Shown here piece by piece: positions 42,702 to 51,084 of a stretch of DNA of 64,000 bases. This DNA is from Nocardia vulneris (GTDB lineage Bacteria; Actinomycetota; Actinomycetes; Mycobacteriales; Mycobacteriaceae), in the NCBI RefSeq assembly GCF_001613425.1, contig NZ_BDCI01000008.1:372001-436000 (forward strand), written 5' to 3'. The notes beneath the pieces were generated by a model. The model was not told the origin of the DNA, ran no database searches, and saw only the letters and a program-made list of their open reading frames with translations. The first letter of the stretch is position 1, and each line of letters begins with the position of its first letter. The translations under genes were made by a program, and so were the position numbers.

Positions 42702-43523
42702 ATGACTGACTGGCAGGCATTCACCGTCGAGATCAAAGACCACGTCGCGCAGGTGACGCTGACGGGTCCCGGCAAGGGCAACGCGATGGGCCCGGATTTC
42801 TGGCGGGAGTTGCCGGAGATCTTCCAGGGGCTGGACGCGGATCCGGAGGTACGCGCGATCGTGCTGACGGGTGCGGGCCCGCACTTCTCCTACGGCCTCG
42901 ATCTGCCCGCGATGAGCGGCATGTTCGGCCCGCTGCTCGGCGATCGCGCGCTGGCCGCGCCGCGCACCGAATTCCTGGTCGAGCTGCGCAAGATGCAGGG
43001 TGCGGTGACGGCGGTGGCGGATTGCCGCAAGCCGGTGATCGCCGCGATCTCCGGCTGGTGCATCGGTGGCGGTCTGGACCTGATCGCCGCGGTCGACATC
43101 CGCTACGCGAGCGCCGAGGCGAAGTTCAGCCTGCGCGAGGCGAAGGTCGCGATCGTCGCCGATATCGGCTCGCTGCACCGGCTGCCCGGCATCATCGCCG
43201 AGGGACAGCTGCGGGAGCTGGCGTACACGGGTAAAGACATCGACGCCGCCCGTGCGGAGAAGATCGGCCTGGTCAACGACGTGTTCGCCGATCAGGCCGC
43301 GGCGCTGGACGCGGCACACGCCACCGCACGCGAGATCGCCGCGAACCCGCCGCTGGTGGTGCAGGGTGTGAAGGATGTGCTGGATCAGCGCACCAAGAAC
43401 GAGGTCGCCACCGGACTGCGCTACGTGTCCGCGTGGAACTCCGCGTTCCTGCCCTCGGAGGATCTCACCGAGGCGATCAAGGCCGTGTTCGAGAAGCGGG
43501 CTCCTGAGTTCAAGGGCGAGTAA
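42702..43523 (+). CDS. Enoyl-CoA hydratase/isomerase family protein
   Basis: The 273-residue crotonase has the oxyanion elements 'HFSYGLDL' and 'GWCIGGGLDLIAAVDIRYA', and later 'FSLREAKVAIVADIGSLHRLP', where an Asp replaces the usual hydratase Glu, as in dienoyl-CoA isomerases. 'YTGKDIDAARAEKIGLVNDVF' follows. It probably acts in fatty-acid breakdown. It is upstream of, and on the same strand as, a MarR/MFS pair. Confidence 0.88.
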   Translation: MTDWQAFTVEIKDHVAQVTLTGPGKGNAMGPDFWRELPEIFQGLDADPEVRAIVLTGAGPHFSYGLDLPAMSGMFGPLLGDRALAAPRTEFLVELRKMQGAVTAVADCRKPVIAAISGWCIGGGLDLIAAVDIRYASAEAKFSLREAKVAIVADIGSLHRLPGIIAEGQLRELAYTGKDIDAARAEKIGLVNDVFADQAAALDAAHATAREIAANPPLVVQGVKDVLDQRTKNEVATGLRYVSAWNSAFLPSEDLTEAIKAVFEKRAPEFKGE

Positions 43524-43566
43524 AGCGCCGTTTATCGCTTGCCCCAGTTCCGGTTCCGTCTGCATA

Positions 43567-43598
43567 CTTGCATCGCGCAACTAGTTGATTGATGCAAG
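43567..43598. promoter_or_regulatory. Nested palindromic operator before the MarR/MFS pair
   Basis: CTTGCATC (43567-43574) pairs with GATGCAAG (43591-43598), and a second perfect palindrome CAACTAGTTG (43578-43587) lies in its centre. The outer arms end 13 bp before the GTG start. This is a probable MarR binding site. Confidence 0.65.
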
Positions 43599-43611
43599 CA
43601 AAGGTGAGGGT

Positions 43612-44118
43612 GTGGACGACCAGACGATCGACACGATCGCGATGCAACTCACCCGCTTGCAGCGGATCCGGGACCGCACCGCGGCCCAGATCGGCACGTG
43701 GACCAAGGACGGGCTGGACCCCGCCGCGTTCGGCGCTCTGATCCGGCTGTGTTTCGACGGGCCGATGCGCTCCGGCGAACTCGCGGCCGCACTGCACTCG
43801 GACGCGTCGACGGTCAGTCGTCAGGTGGCCCAGCTGGTCGGCAGGCAGCTCGTCGAGCGGCAGGCCGACCCGGCGGACGGCCGCGCGACCGTGCTCGTGG
43901 TCACCGAACGCGGTCGCGCCGTCGCGGAGCAGATCCGCCGACGCCGCAACGACAACCTGAGCAAGGTGATGGCGAAGTGGGCACCGCAGACCCGGGCCGA
44001 GTTCGCCGAGTTGCTCCGGCAGTTCGTCGACGATTTCGAGCGAACGCGACCGGAGATGATCGCCGCCATGCGCCGCAACTGGGACGAGGCCCTTACCGAG
44101 ACGGAGAACGACAAATGA
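43612..44118 (+). CDS. MarR-family regulator of the adjacent MFS transporter
   Basis: The 168-residue winged-helix protein has 'MRSGELAAALHSDASTVSRQVAQLVGRQLVERQADPADGRATVLVVTERGRAV', a complete MarR core. The GTG at 43612 follows AAAGGTGAGG. Its stop overlaps the transporter start (ATGA). It probably represses the operon through the nested palindrome and is released by a drug or metabolite. Confidence 0.9.
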   Translation: MDDQTIDTIAMQLTRLQRIRDRTAAQIGTWTKDGLDPAAFGALIRLCFDGPMRSGELAAALHSDASTVSRQVAQLVGRQLVERQADPADGRATVLVVTERGRAVAEQIRRRRNDNLSKVMAKWAPQTRAEFAELLRQFVDDFERTRPEMIAAMRRNWDEALTETENDK

Positions 44119-45929
44119 CCGCAGCAGCGCCGACCGCGGCAGCGCCCCCGGCTTTCACCCATCGTCAGATCCTGGTGATCCTGAGCGGATTGATGCTCGG
44201 GATGCTGCTGGCGGCGCTCGATCAGACGATCGTCTCCACCGCCATCCGCACCATCGCCGACGACCTCAACGGCTACTCGATGCAGGCGTGGGCCACCACG
44301 GCCTACCTGATCACCGCGACGCTGGCCACTCCGCTGTACGGCAAGTTGTCCGATATGTTCGGCCGTAAGCAGTTCTTCATGCTGGCCATCGCGATCTTCA
44401 TCGTCGGTTCGCTGCTGTGCACGATGGCCCAGTCGATGTATCAGCTCGCCGCGTTCCGCGCGGTGCAGGGTATCGGCGCGGGCGGCTTGATGTCGTTGGC
44501 GCTGACCATCCTCGGCGATATCGTCGGCCCGCGCGAACGCGCCAAATATCAGGGCTACTTCCTGGCGGTGTTCGGCACGTCCAGCGTGATCGGCCCGGTG
44601 CTCGGCGGCGTGCTCGCCGGACAGCAGACGATTCTCGGCGTCAGCGGATGGCGCTGGGTGTTCCTGGTGAACGTGCCGATCGGCCTGATCGCGCTGGCCG
44701 TGGTGTCGCGGGTGCTGAAGCTGCCCAAGCGGCCGAAGTCGACCGACCGGGTGGACTGGTGGGGTGTGCTGGTGCTCGCGATCGGCCTGGCCCCGCTGCT
44801 CGTGGTCGCCGAGCAGGGCCGCGAATGGGGTTGGGGCAGTGGTCGTTCCATCGCCTGCTACGTGATCGGCGGCCTCGGCATCATCGGCTTCGTGCTGGTG
44901 GAAAAGAACCTGCGGGATGCGGCGCTGATCCCGCTGCGGATCTTCAAGAACGGCACTTTCGCACTGGGCGTGGTGATCTCGTTCGTGGTCGGTGCGGGCA
45001 TGTTCGGCGGTATCTCGCTGCTGCCGCAGTACCTGCAGGTGGTGCGTGGGGCGAGCCCGACGCTGGCCGGCCTGCAGATGCTGCCGATGGTGCTCGGCCT
45101 GATGATCGGTTCTGTCGTGTCCGGCCAGCTGATTTCGCGGACCGGCCGCTACCGCGCCTTCACGATCATCGGCGCGACCATGCTGACGCTCGGCCTGTTC
45201 CTGCTGCACTATCTGACCGCGGACAGCCCGCTGTGGCTCGCGATGATCTTCATGGCGTGCACCGGTTTCGGCCTCGGCAACCTGATGCAGCCGCTCACCC
45301 TGGCCTTGCAGAACGCGTTGCCGCCCAAGGACATGGGTGTGTCGACCGCCGCGGCCACGTTCTTCCGGCAGATCGGCGGCACGCTCGGTGTCGCGGTGTT
45401 CCTGTCCATCCTGTTCGCGCAGCTGACCCCGAACATCTCGGACGAAATGCGCAGTGCCGCCGCCGATCCGCAGTTCCAGCACGCGGTGGTCGAGGGCGCG
45501 CGCAGCAGCAACCCGGCCGATGCCGCGCTGGCGAAAGGCTTGCTCGCGCAGGACACTTCGGCCGCGGGACAGGTGCTGAAGGACAGCTCGATCATCCAGC
45601 AGCTGAGCCCCGACCTGGCCCGGCCGTTCAAGGTCGGCTTCGCCGATTCGATGTCGACGGTGTTCCTGTCGGCGACCGGTGTCGCGCTGATCGCGCTGAT
45701 CCTGGTGTTGTTCTGGCGGGAGGTGCCGCTGCGGTTGACGGGCGGTATCGAAGCGGCCCACGCCGCGGCGGCGGCGGAGAACGGCGAGAGCGTCCCGGCC
45801 GGCGAGGCCCGGGTGGTCGATCAGGCGGGACTGGTGCTCGGCGGCGGCGAGGTCATCGACCCGCCGCAGCGCGGCGGCGCGCGGGACGACGCGGCCGGGC
45901 GGCCGGCGGACGGCCCCGGTTCTGCGTGA
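44115..45929 (+). CDS. DHA2-family MFS drug/proton antiporter
   Basis: The 604-residue protein has 14 predicted membrane helices, the DHA2 motif 'LDQTIVSTAIRTI' in helix 1, motif A 'GKLSDMFGRKQ', and motif C-like 'GPVLGGVLAG'. The long loop between the last two helices (about 80 residues, with 'AAADPQFQHAVVEG') is typical of EmrB/QacA-type proteins, and a polar C-terminal tail of about 60 residues follows. It exports hydrophobic drugs. It is coupled to the MarR gene and followed by a strong hairpin. Confidence 0.9.
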   Translation: MTAAAPTAAAPPAFTHRQILVILSGLMLGMLLAALDQTIVSTAIRTIADDLNGYSMQAWATTAYLITATLATPLYGKLSDMFGRKQFFMLAIAIFIVGSLLCTMAQSMYQLAAFRAVQGIGAGGLMSLALTILGDIVGPRERAKYQGYFLAVFGTSSVIGPVLGGVLAGQQTILGVSGWRWVFLVNVPIGLIALAVVSRVLKLPKRPKSTDRVDWWGVLVLAIGLAPLLVVAEQGREWGWGSGRSIACYVIGGLGIIGFVLVEKNLRDAALIPLRIFKNGTFALGVVISFVVGAGMFGGISLLPQYLQVVRGASPTLAGLQMLPMVLGLMIGSVVSGQLISRTGRYRAFTIIGATMLTLGLFLLHYLTADSPLWLAMIFMACTGFGLGNLMQPLTLALQNALPPKDMGVSTAAATFFRQIGGTLGVAVFLSILFAQLTPNISDEMRSAAADPQFQHAVVEGARSSNPADAALAKGLLAQDTSAAGQVLKDSSIIQQLSPDLARPFKVGFADSMSTVFLSATGVALIALILVLFWREVPLRLTGGIEAAHAAAAAENGESVPAGEARVVDQAGLVLGGGEVIDPPQRGGARDDAAGRPADGPGSA

Positions 45930-45944
45930 CCGAATCCGGCACCA

Positions 45945-45986
45945 CGGCAACCGCGCCGGACCGCTCGCCGGCCGGCGCGGTTGCCG
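45945..45986 (+). terminator. Hairpin terminator after the MFS gene
   Basis: Arms 45945-45959 and 45972-45986 pair perfectly over 15 bp around a 12-nt loop. No T-run follows, as is common in actinobacteria. Confidence 0.6.
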
Positions 45987-46038
45987 TCGTTGCGGGCGGC
46001 GCGACCGTCCGCCGCGCACGGACTGATGTTCTGACAGC

Positions 46039-47295
46039 ATGACGAGGGTGAGAGAGGTCCTGCGTTCCGCGCTGGCGCGGCTACGGCTGTTGCCGGGTGC
46101 GATCGGGTACCTGGCGGTCGGCAGCGTGACCTCGCTGGCCGCGATGTTCGCGGTGATCGGCCTGCTCCTGGTGCTCGCGTGCTGCCTGATCGGGGTCGGC
46201 ATCCCGGCGGTGCCGGAGGCGGTCCGGGTGGTCCGGCCGCTGGTCTCGTTCGAACGGCGCAGGGCGGCACAGCGACTCGGCACACCGATCGAGGAGAGCT
46301 ATCAACCCCTCGTGGGCGGGCTCCGCTCGCGGGTGCGCACGGCGGTCACCGATCCGGCGAACCGCCGCGACCTGGCCTGGCTGATCGCGCACGGTCTGAC
46401 CGGGATCTATCTGGGCATTTTCGCCGTCGCCCTGCCGGTGTCGGTGCTCGTTCAACTGGCGACCCCGGCGCTGTGGCAGTACCTGCCGCCGGGGGAGTTC
46501 ATGACCTTCGGCTACGCGGTGGACTCGTGGCCCTCGGCATGGCTCAGCGCCGCGCTCACGTTGCCGCTCATCAGCTTGACGCTGCTGGTCCCGGTGGTGG
46601 CGCGGTGGCAGGCGCTGCTGGCCCGTGCCCTGCTCGGCCCCGCCGAAGGGGTCGTGCTCGCCGATCGGGTCGCCGCGTTGACCGCGACCAGGGCGGCCGC
46701 GCTGGACGCGCACGGCGCGGAACTGCGCCGAATCGAACGCGACCTGCACGACGGCGCGCAGGCCCGGATCGCGGCGGTGATCATGCAGCTCGGGCTGGCC
46801 GATCAACTGCGCGAACAGAATCCGGCGGCGGCGCACGAGCTGGTGCGCAAAGCACAGGACACCGCGACGGCGGCGCTCGCCGAACTGCGCGATGTGGTGC
46901 GCAACGTCTACCCGCCCGTGCTCTCCGACCGCGGCCTGGTGAGCGCCGTGTCGGCGCTCGCGGCGCGCAGCCCGATCCCGTGCGTGCTCGAGTTGGCCGA
47001 GGTGGGCAGGCAGCCCGCCGCGGTGGAAGCGGCCGCCTACTTCGTGATCACCGAGGCGCTCACCAACGCGACCAAGCACTCCGGGGCCGAGGGCATCACC
47101 GTGGCGCTCGGCGGCCGGCCGGAGCTGTTGACCATCGAGGTCCGCGACGACGGCGTCGGCGGCGCGGTCGAGACCTACGGCGGCGGGCTGGCCGGCATCC
47201 GCCGCCGCGCCGAGGCGCTCGACGGACGGATGGTGCTGACGAGCCCGCCGGGTGGCCCTACTGTGTTGCGGGTGGAGTTGCCGTGCGGGTCATGA
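46039..47295 (+). CDS. NarL-type sensor histidine kinase
   Basis: The 418-residue membrane kinase has a phosphoacceptor His237 in 'RDLHDGAQARI' (HisKA_3) and a HATPase domain with 'TEALTNATKHS' and 'DDGVGGA', 'GGGLAGIRRR'. Four N-terminal hydrophobic segments lie in two pairs (residues about 20-55 and 115-190) and flank a sensor-like loop; the first part matches the 'Sensor' (DUF5) region of actinobacterial kinases. It overlaps the response regulator gene by 13 bp. Confidence 0.9.
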   Translation: MTRVREVLRSALARLRLLPGAIGYLAVGSVTSLAAMFAVIGLLLVLACCLIGVGIPAVPEAVRVVRPLVSFERRRAAQRLGTPIEESYQPLVGGLRSRVRTAVTDPANRRDLAWLIAHGLTGIYLGIFAVALPVSVLVQLATPALWQYLPPGEFMTFGYAVDSWPSAWLSAALTLPLISLTLLVPVVARWQALLARALLGPAEGVVLADRVAALTATRAAALDAHGAELRRIERDLHDGAQARIAAVIMQLGLADQLREQNPAAAHELVRKAQDTATAALAELRDVVRNVYPPVLSDRGLVSAVSALAARSPIPCVLELAEVGRQPAAVEAAAYFVITEALTNATKHSGAEGITVALGGRPELLTIEVRDDGVGGAVETYGGGLAGIRRRAEALDGRMVLTSPPGGPTVLRVELPCGS

Positions 47296-47927
47296 TCGCC
47301 GAGGACGACGCCCTGCTGCGGGAGGGACTCGTGCTCTTGCTCAGCACCGCGGGCATCGAGGTGGTCGCCGCGGTCGGCAATGCCGACGACTTCCTCGCCG
47401 CCGTGGCCGCGGACCGGCCGGACGCGGTGGTGGTCGACATCCGGATGCCGCCGACCTTTACCGACGACGGGCTGCGTGCCGCGGTGCGCGCTCGCGAACT
47501 GCATCCCGGTCTGCCGGTGCTGGTCCTTTCCTCGTGGGTGGAGGACAGCTACGCCGCCGAACTGCTCGGCGACGGCCTGGGCGGGGTGGGCTATCTGCTC
47601 AAGGAACGGGTCGGGAAGGTGGACCGGTTCCTCGACTCGCTGCGGCGGGTGGCGGCGGGTGGCACCGCGATGGATCCCGAGGTGATCTCGCAACTGCTGG
47701 TGCGGCGCAAAGCCGACGACCCGCTGGCCGCGCTGACCGCGCGGGAGCGGGAGGTGCTCGCCTTGATGGCCGAGGGACACAACAACGGCACCATCGCCGA
47801 GCGGCTGGTGGTCAGCGAAGGCGCTGTGCACAAACACATTCGGAGCATTTTCGCGAAGCTGGGGCTGTCCACCGAGGAGGTCGGGCACCGCCGGGTGCTC
47901 GCGGTTCTGGCCTACCTGAACGCGTGA
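47283..47927 (+). CDS. LuxR/NarL-family response regulator
   Basis: The 214-residue protein has a receiver domain with acidic residues E7-D8-D9, phosphoacceptor Asp52 in 'VVVDIRMP' and the Lys of 'GYLLKERV'. The DNA-binding domain is 'LTAREREVLALMAEGHNNGTIAERLVVSEGAVHKHIRSIFAKL'. Start GTG 47283. It is the partner of the preceding kinase; target genes are not evident. Confidence 0.92.
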   Translation: MRVMIAEDDALLREGLVLLLSTAGIEVVAAVGNADDFLAAVAADRPDAVVVDIRMPPTFTDDGLRAAVRARELHPGLPVLVLSSWVEDSYAAELLGDGLGGVGYLLKERVGKVDRFLDSLRRVAAGGTAMDPEVISQLLVRRKADDPLAALTAREREVLALMAEGHNNGTIAERLVVSEGAVHKHIRSIFAKLGLSTEEVGHRRVLAVLAYLNA

Positions 47928-47956
47928 AGGCCTGAACCCGTGCGGGATTCAGGCCT
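47928..47956. terminator. Bidirectional hairpin between response regulator and convergent hydrolase
   Basis: Arms AGGCCTGAA (47928-47936) and TTCAGGCCT (47948-47956) pair perfectly, with a further CCC/GGG inside. It starts at the base after the stop codon. Confidence 0.65.
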
Positions 47957-47969
47957 GCACGCGTCCGGC

Positions 47970-49484
47970 CTAGTCCGCCTTGCAGGTGAGTTCGGTGGCG
48001 GGCAGCGTACCGTCGCGCAGGTACGCGTTCACCGCGCCGTACGCGCAGGCGTTGGGGTAGCGGCCGAAGATGTAGTGGATCGGCACATCCTGCAGGGTGA
48101 CGAAGGCCGAGCCGGTCATCTTCTGATGCAGTACGCGCGCGCCCTCGTAGGCGGTGCGGGTGTCGCCGGTGGAGTTCAGGATCAAGCTCGGCACCGAATT
48201 GTCCACCACCGTAGGCGGTTCCAGCGGCGGCGCCCAGAACGCGCAGGAGGTGATGTTGTTCGCGAACGCGCCGAACACCGGCTGGCTCGCCCGGGCCGCC
48301 TCGATATTGCGCAGGTAGAACGCCGGATCACGGGGTGCGGCGACGTCCCCGCACAGCACCGCCATCTGCGGTGAACCGTCCTGTTCGACCGGCTTGAAAA
48401 TGTGCTCGAGGCTTTCCCGCAGCGTGTCGTCGGGCTGCACGGGCATACCGTTCGCCGCGTCGCGGAGCTGACGCACCTGCCCTGCCAGCAACTCGTAGTT
48501 GCGCACGTCGTCCAGCCCGACGAACAGCAGCATCGGCGCGATGTGATCATCGATGTCGAACTCGCCCAACCGAATCGGCTGCCGTGCCGATCGCTGGATC
48601 AGATCCAGGATGGTGGCCCGCACCGCGGCGCGGGAGTCGCCGAAGTGGTACTCGCCGTCGTGCGCGGCAGCCCAGTCGGCCCAGAGATCGAGTGCGGCCT
48701 CGTTCGCCGGACCCATGGCCTGCATCATGCCGACGGGGCCGTAGGTGTCCGGATTCGCGGCGCTGTCCAGCACGATCCGGTCGCTGCGCTGCGGGAACAT
48801 CTGGGTGAACACGGCACCCAGGTAGGTGCCGTACGAGGTGCCGAAGTAGCTGACCTTGTCGACGCCGAGCGCGCCGCGGATCACGTCCATATCGCGCGCG
48901 GTGTTGCGGGTGCTGATGTGCGGCAGCCTGGCCGCTTCGGTCGCCGCGCAGCGCGCCGCGAAATCGGCGTGGGTGGCCACGGATTCGGCGTAGCTCGCGG
49001 CGTCGACACCGGCCGACTCCAACGCGAAGCCGCGCGGCCAGTGGCAGTTGATCGCCGCGGAGCGCCCGATACCGCGCGGGTCCATGCCGATGAGGTCGTA
49101 CTGCGCGCGCACGTCGGGCGTCATCGCCTCGCGGACGCCGAGCATGAAATCGAGCCCGGAACCGCCGGGGCCGCCCGGGTTGGACAGCATGACGCCGCGT
49201 CGTTTCGCGGGTTCCGGGGAGACCAGCCGGGAGATGGCGACCGTCGTGGTCGGCCCTTGCGGGTCGGCGTAGTTCAGCGGCACGGTCACGTCGGTGCACT
49301 GCGCGCCCGCCGGATCCAGTTTCGGATCGTCGCAGGCTTTCCAATCGAGCTGCTGGCTGTAGAAGCGTTCCAGCGCAGGGGGTTCGGCGTTGGCGTCGGT
49401 GCCGGTGCAGCCGGCCGGGCCGGCGCAGAGCGCCAGCCCGGCGGCGACGCTCGCGACGGCGCTGCGCCTGCGGGTGCGGTTCAC
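47970..49484 (-). CDS. Exported alpha/beta hydrolase (tripeptidyl-aminopeptidase-like lipoprotein)
   Basis: The 504-residue enzyme has a signal sequence with a probable lipobox ending at Cys26 (P-A-G-C). It carries 'SNPGGPGGSG', 'GMDPRGIGRSA' and the nucleophile elbow G-T-S-Y-G with Ser217; a C-terminal TAP-like domain includes 'LILNSTGDTRTAYEGA' and an active-site His in 'DVPIHYIF'. It resembles the Hip1/CaeA and SlpD families of actinobacteria. GTG 49484 has GGAGG 7 nt upstream. The signal peptide is less hydrophobic than usual. Confidence 0.85.
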   Translation of the reverse strand: MNRTRRRSAVASVAAGLALCAGPAGCTGTDANAEPPALERFYSQQLDWKACDDPKLDPAGAQCTDVTVPLNYADPQGPTTTVAISRLVSPEPAKRRGVMLSNPGGPGGSGLDFMLGVREAMTPDVRAQYDLIGMDPRGIGRSAAINCHWPRGFALESAGVDAASYAESVATHADFAARCAATEAARLPHISTRNTARDMDVIRGALGVDKVSYFGTSYGTYLGAVFTQMFPQRSDRIVLDSAANPDTYGPVGMMQAMGPANEAALDLWADWAAAHDGEYHFGDSRAAVRATILDLIQRSARQPIRLGEFDIDDHIAPMLLFVGLDDVRNYELLAGQVRQLRDAANGMPVQPDDTLRESLEHIFKPVEQDGSPQMAVLCGDVAAPRDPAFYLRNIEAARASQPVFGAFANNITSCAFWAPPLEPPTVVDNSVPSLILNSTGDTRTAYEGARVLHQKMTGSAFVTLQDVPIHYIFGRYPNACAYGAVNAYLRDGTLPATELTCKAD

Positions 49485-49546
49485 GGTCGATCCTCCGATG
49501 TCGTTCGGCCGCACCGGAATCGGGTGCGGCGCGGGTAGCTGTGTGG

Positions 49547-50734
49547 TCACTGAGCGCAGAGCGCGGTATCGAGCACGGCCTCGATCAGCTCGGACGACTC
49601 GTCCGAGTTCGGCAGCTGGTTCACCGCGACGGCGACCGCGGTGCCGTCGGCCGTGGCGCTGTTGCGGGTACCGAACCCGGGGATGCTGCCGCCGTGGCCC
49701 CAGACCTCCTTGCCGCACGAGGTCGTCCGATGGATCAGACCGAGGCCGTAACCGGCGCCGGGCATCCGATCGAACGGCACCGTCTGCTGCATCTGCGCCG
49801 ATTGCGCAGGCGGCAACAGCTTTCCGGACAGCAGCGCGACGGTGAACGTGTTGAGGTCCGCGTTGCTGGCGACCATCGCGCCCGCCGCGCCGCCCCAGGA
49901 CGGGTCCAGCTCGGTGAAGTCGATCTGCTTGCCCTCCCGGACGTGATAGCCACGCGGATGCGGATCGCGCAGCGTGCGCTCGCCCGAGGCGGGGGAGTAG
50001 GTGGACTTCAGTCCGAGCGGGCCGATGATCCGGCTGTTGATCTCGTCGGTGTAAGGCCGTCCGGTGACGTGTTCGATGAGCATGCCGAGCAGCAGGTAAT
50101 TGGTGTTGGTGTAGACCGATTTCGCGCCGGGCTCGAAGTTCGGCGGCATGGTCATCGCGTTGCGAACCAGCTCCGCGGCCTCGAAATGCTGTGTCCGGAT
50201 GGCGTCTTCGTCCGGGTCGAGTTGAGTCGGGCTGTTCCGGTCGATGCTGGTGCCGTTACCGCGGCCGAGATAGTCGGCCAGACCGCTGGTGTGCTGCAGG
50301 AGTTGACGCACCGTGACGCGGTTGCCCTCGTTGCCGTTGCCCTGCACCACACCGGGCAGGTAGCGCTCGATCGGCGCGGCCAGGTCCACCTTGCCCTCGG
50401 CGACCAGCTGGAGCACCACCGTCGCGACGAAAGTCTTTGTGTTGCTGCCGATCCGGACGAGGGCGTCGTCCTGGAAGGGCGCACCCGTGCCGATGTCGCC
50501 GACGCCCGCGGTGTAGACCCGATGCCCGCCGGGGCCGTCGAGGACGACCTGCACCCCGGGAATCCCGCTCTGCACCACGCGGTCCAACGCGGCGGCGAGT
50601 GCGGGCGGCGCCGCCTTGTCGGAAGTCGGCGTACTCACCGACGTCTCTGCGCCGCACGCGGCCGCGGCGAGTACCGCGCCCACCACGAGCGCCGACCGGG
50701 CCGCCCTTGCGCCATTGCGCCGAAAGGGGTTCAT
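49547..50734 (-). CDS. Serine hydrolase of the beta-lactamase/D-Ala-D-Ala carboxypeptidase (class C) family, lipoprotein
   Basis: The 395-residue protein has a lipobox A-A-A-C with Cys27. The catalytic S-N-T-K is Ser97-Lys100, followed by a Tyr-x-Asn motif in 'YTNTNYLLLG' and the H-G-G of 'GHGGSIPGF'. These are the three motifs of S12 peptidases. It is the only gene between the TAP-like hydrolase and the SARP gene; the two exported hydrolases lie head to tail 62 bp apart and may be co-expressed. Confidence 0.87.
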   Translation of the reverse strand: MNPFRRNGARAARSALVVGAVLAAAACGAETSVSTPTSDKAAPPALAAALDRVVQSGIPGVQVVLDGPGGHRVYTAGVGDIGTGAPFQDDALVRIGSNTKTFVATVVLQLVAEGKVDLAAPIERYLPGVVQGNGNEGNRVTVRQLLQHTSGLADYLGRGNGTSIDRNSPTQLDPDEDAIRTQHFEAAELVRNAMTMPPNFEPGAKSVYTNTNYLLLGMLIEHVTGRPYTDEINSRIIGPLGLKSTYSPASGERTLRDPHPRGYHVREGKQIDFTELDPSWGGAAGAMVASNADLNTFTVALLSGKLLPPAQSAQMQQTVPFDRMPGAGYGLGLIHRTTSCGKEVWGHGGSIPGFGTRNSATADGTAVAVAVNQLPNSDESSELIEAVLDTALCAQ

Positions 50735-51084
50735 GAGCAGTGCTGTCCTCCTGTTCGAGTCGGGAGGCATCGGTGCTCCGCGACGGTTTCGAGCCTAGGA
50801 ATTCGAGGAGGTCGCGCCCATGCCGCGCGTACCCGAATATCGGGTAACGCCTGCGGGCCCTCGATGGTGGTGCCAGCACCACCATCGCCCGTCTTCCGTC
50901 AGGACATCAGCATCCGATCAGCTGTTCGTCACCGAAAACTCACGGAATCCTCGGTTTGATGCGGTATCTGTGGCGATGGATCATTGGTGGCTCATCGTCC
51001 GGTAGTAGGGCGAGGTTGCCGCAAACGTCGGACGATTGGTTACCTTCGAAGCCGAACGTCCGACGGTCGGAGAGAGAGGGCCGC
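50735..51084. promoter_or_regulatory. Divergent regulatory region with hairpins before the SARP gene
   Basis: The 350-bp gap between divergent genes holds an 11-bp perfect inverted repeat CGATGGTGGTG/CACCACCATCG (50862-50872, 50877-50887) with a 4-nt spacer, and a smaller one ACCCGA-ATA-TCGGGT (50831-50845). Either could be an operator. No coding sequence is seen. Confidence 0.45.

Noticed and set aside
43821..46283. An 820-codon frame antisense to the MFS transporter and its regulator
   Set aside because: It covers three real genes in reverse and consists of His/Gln/Arg-rich text with no domain.
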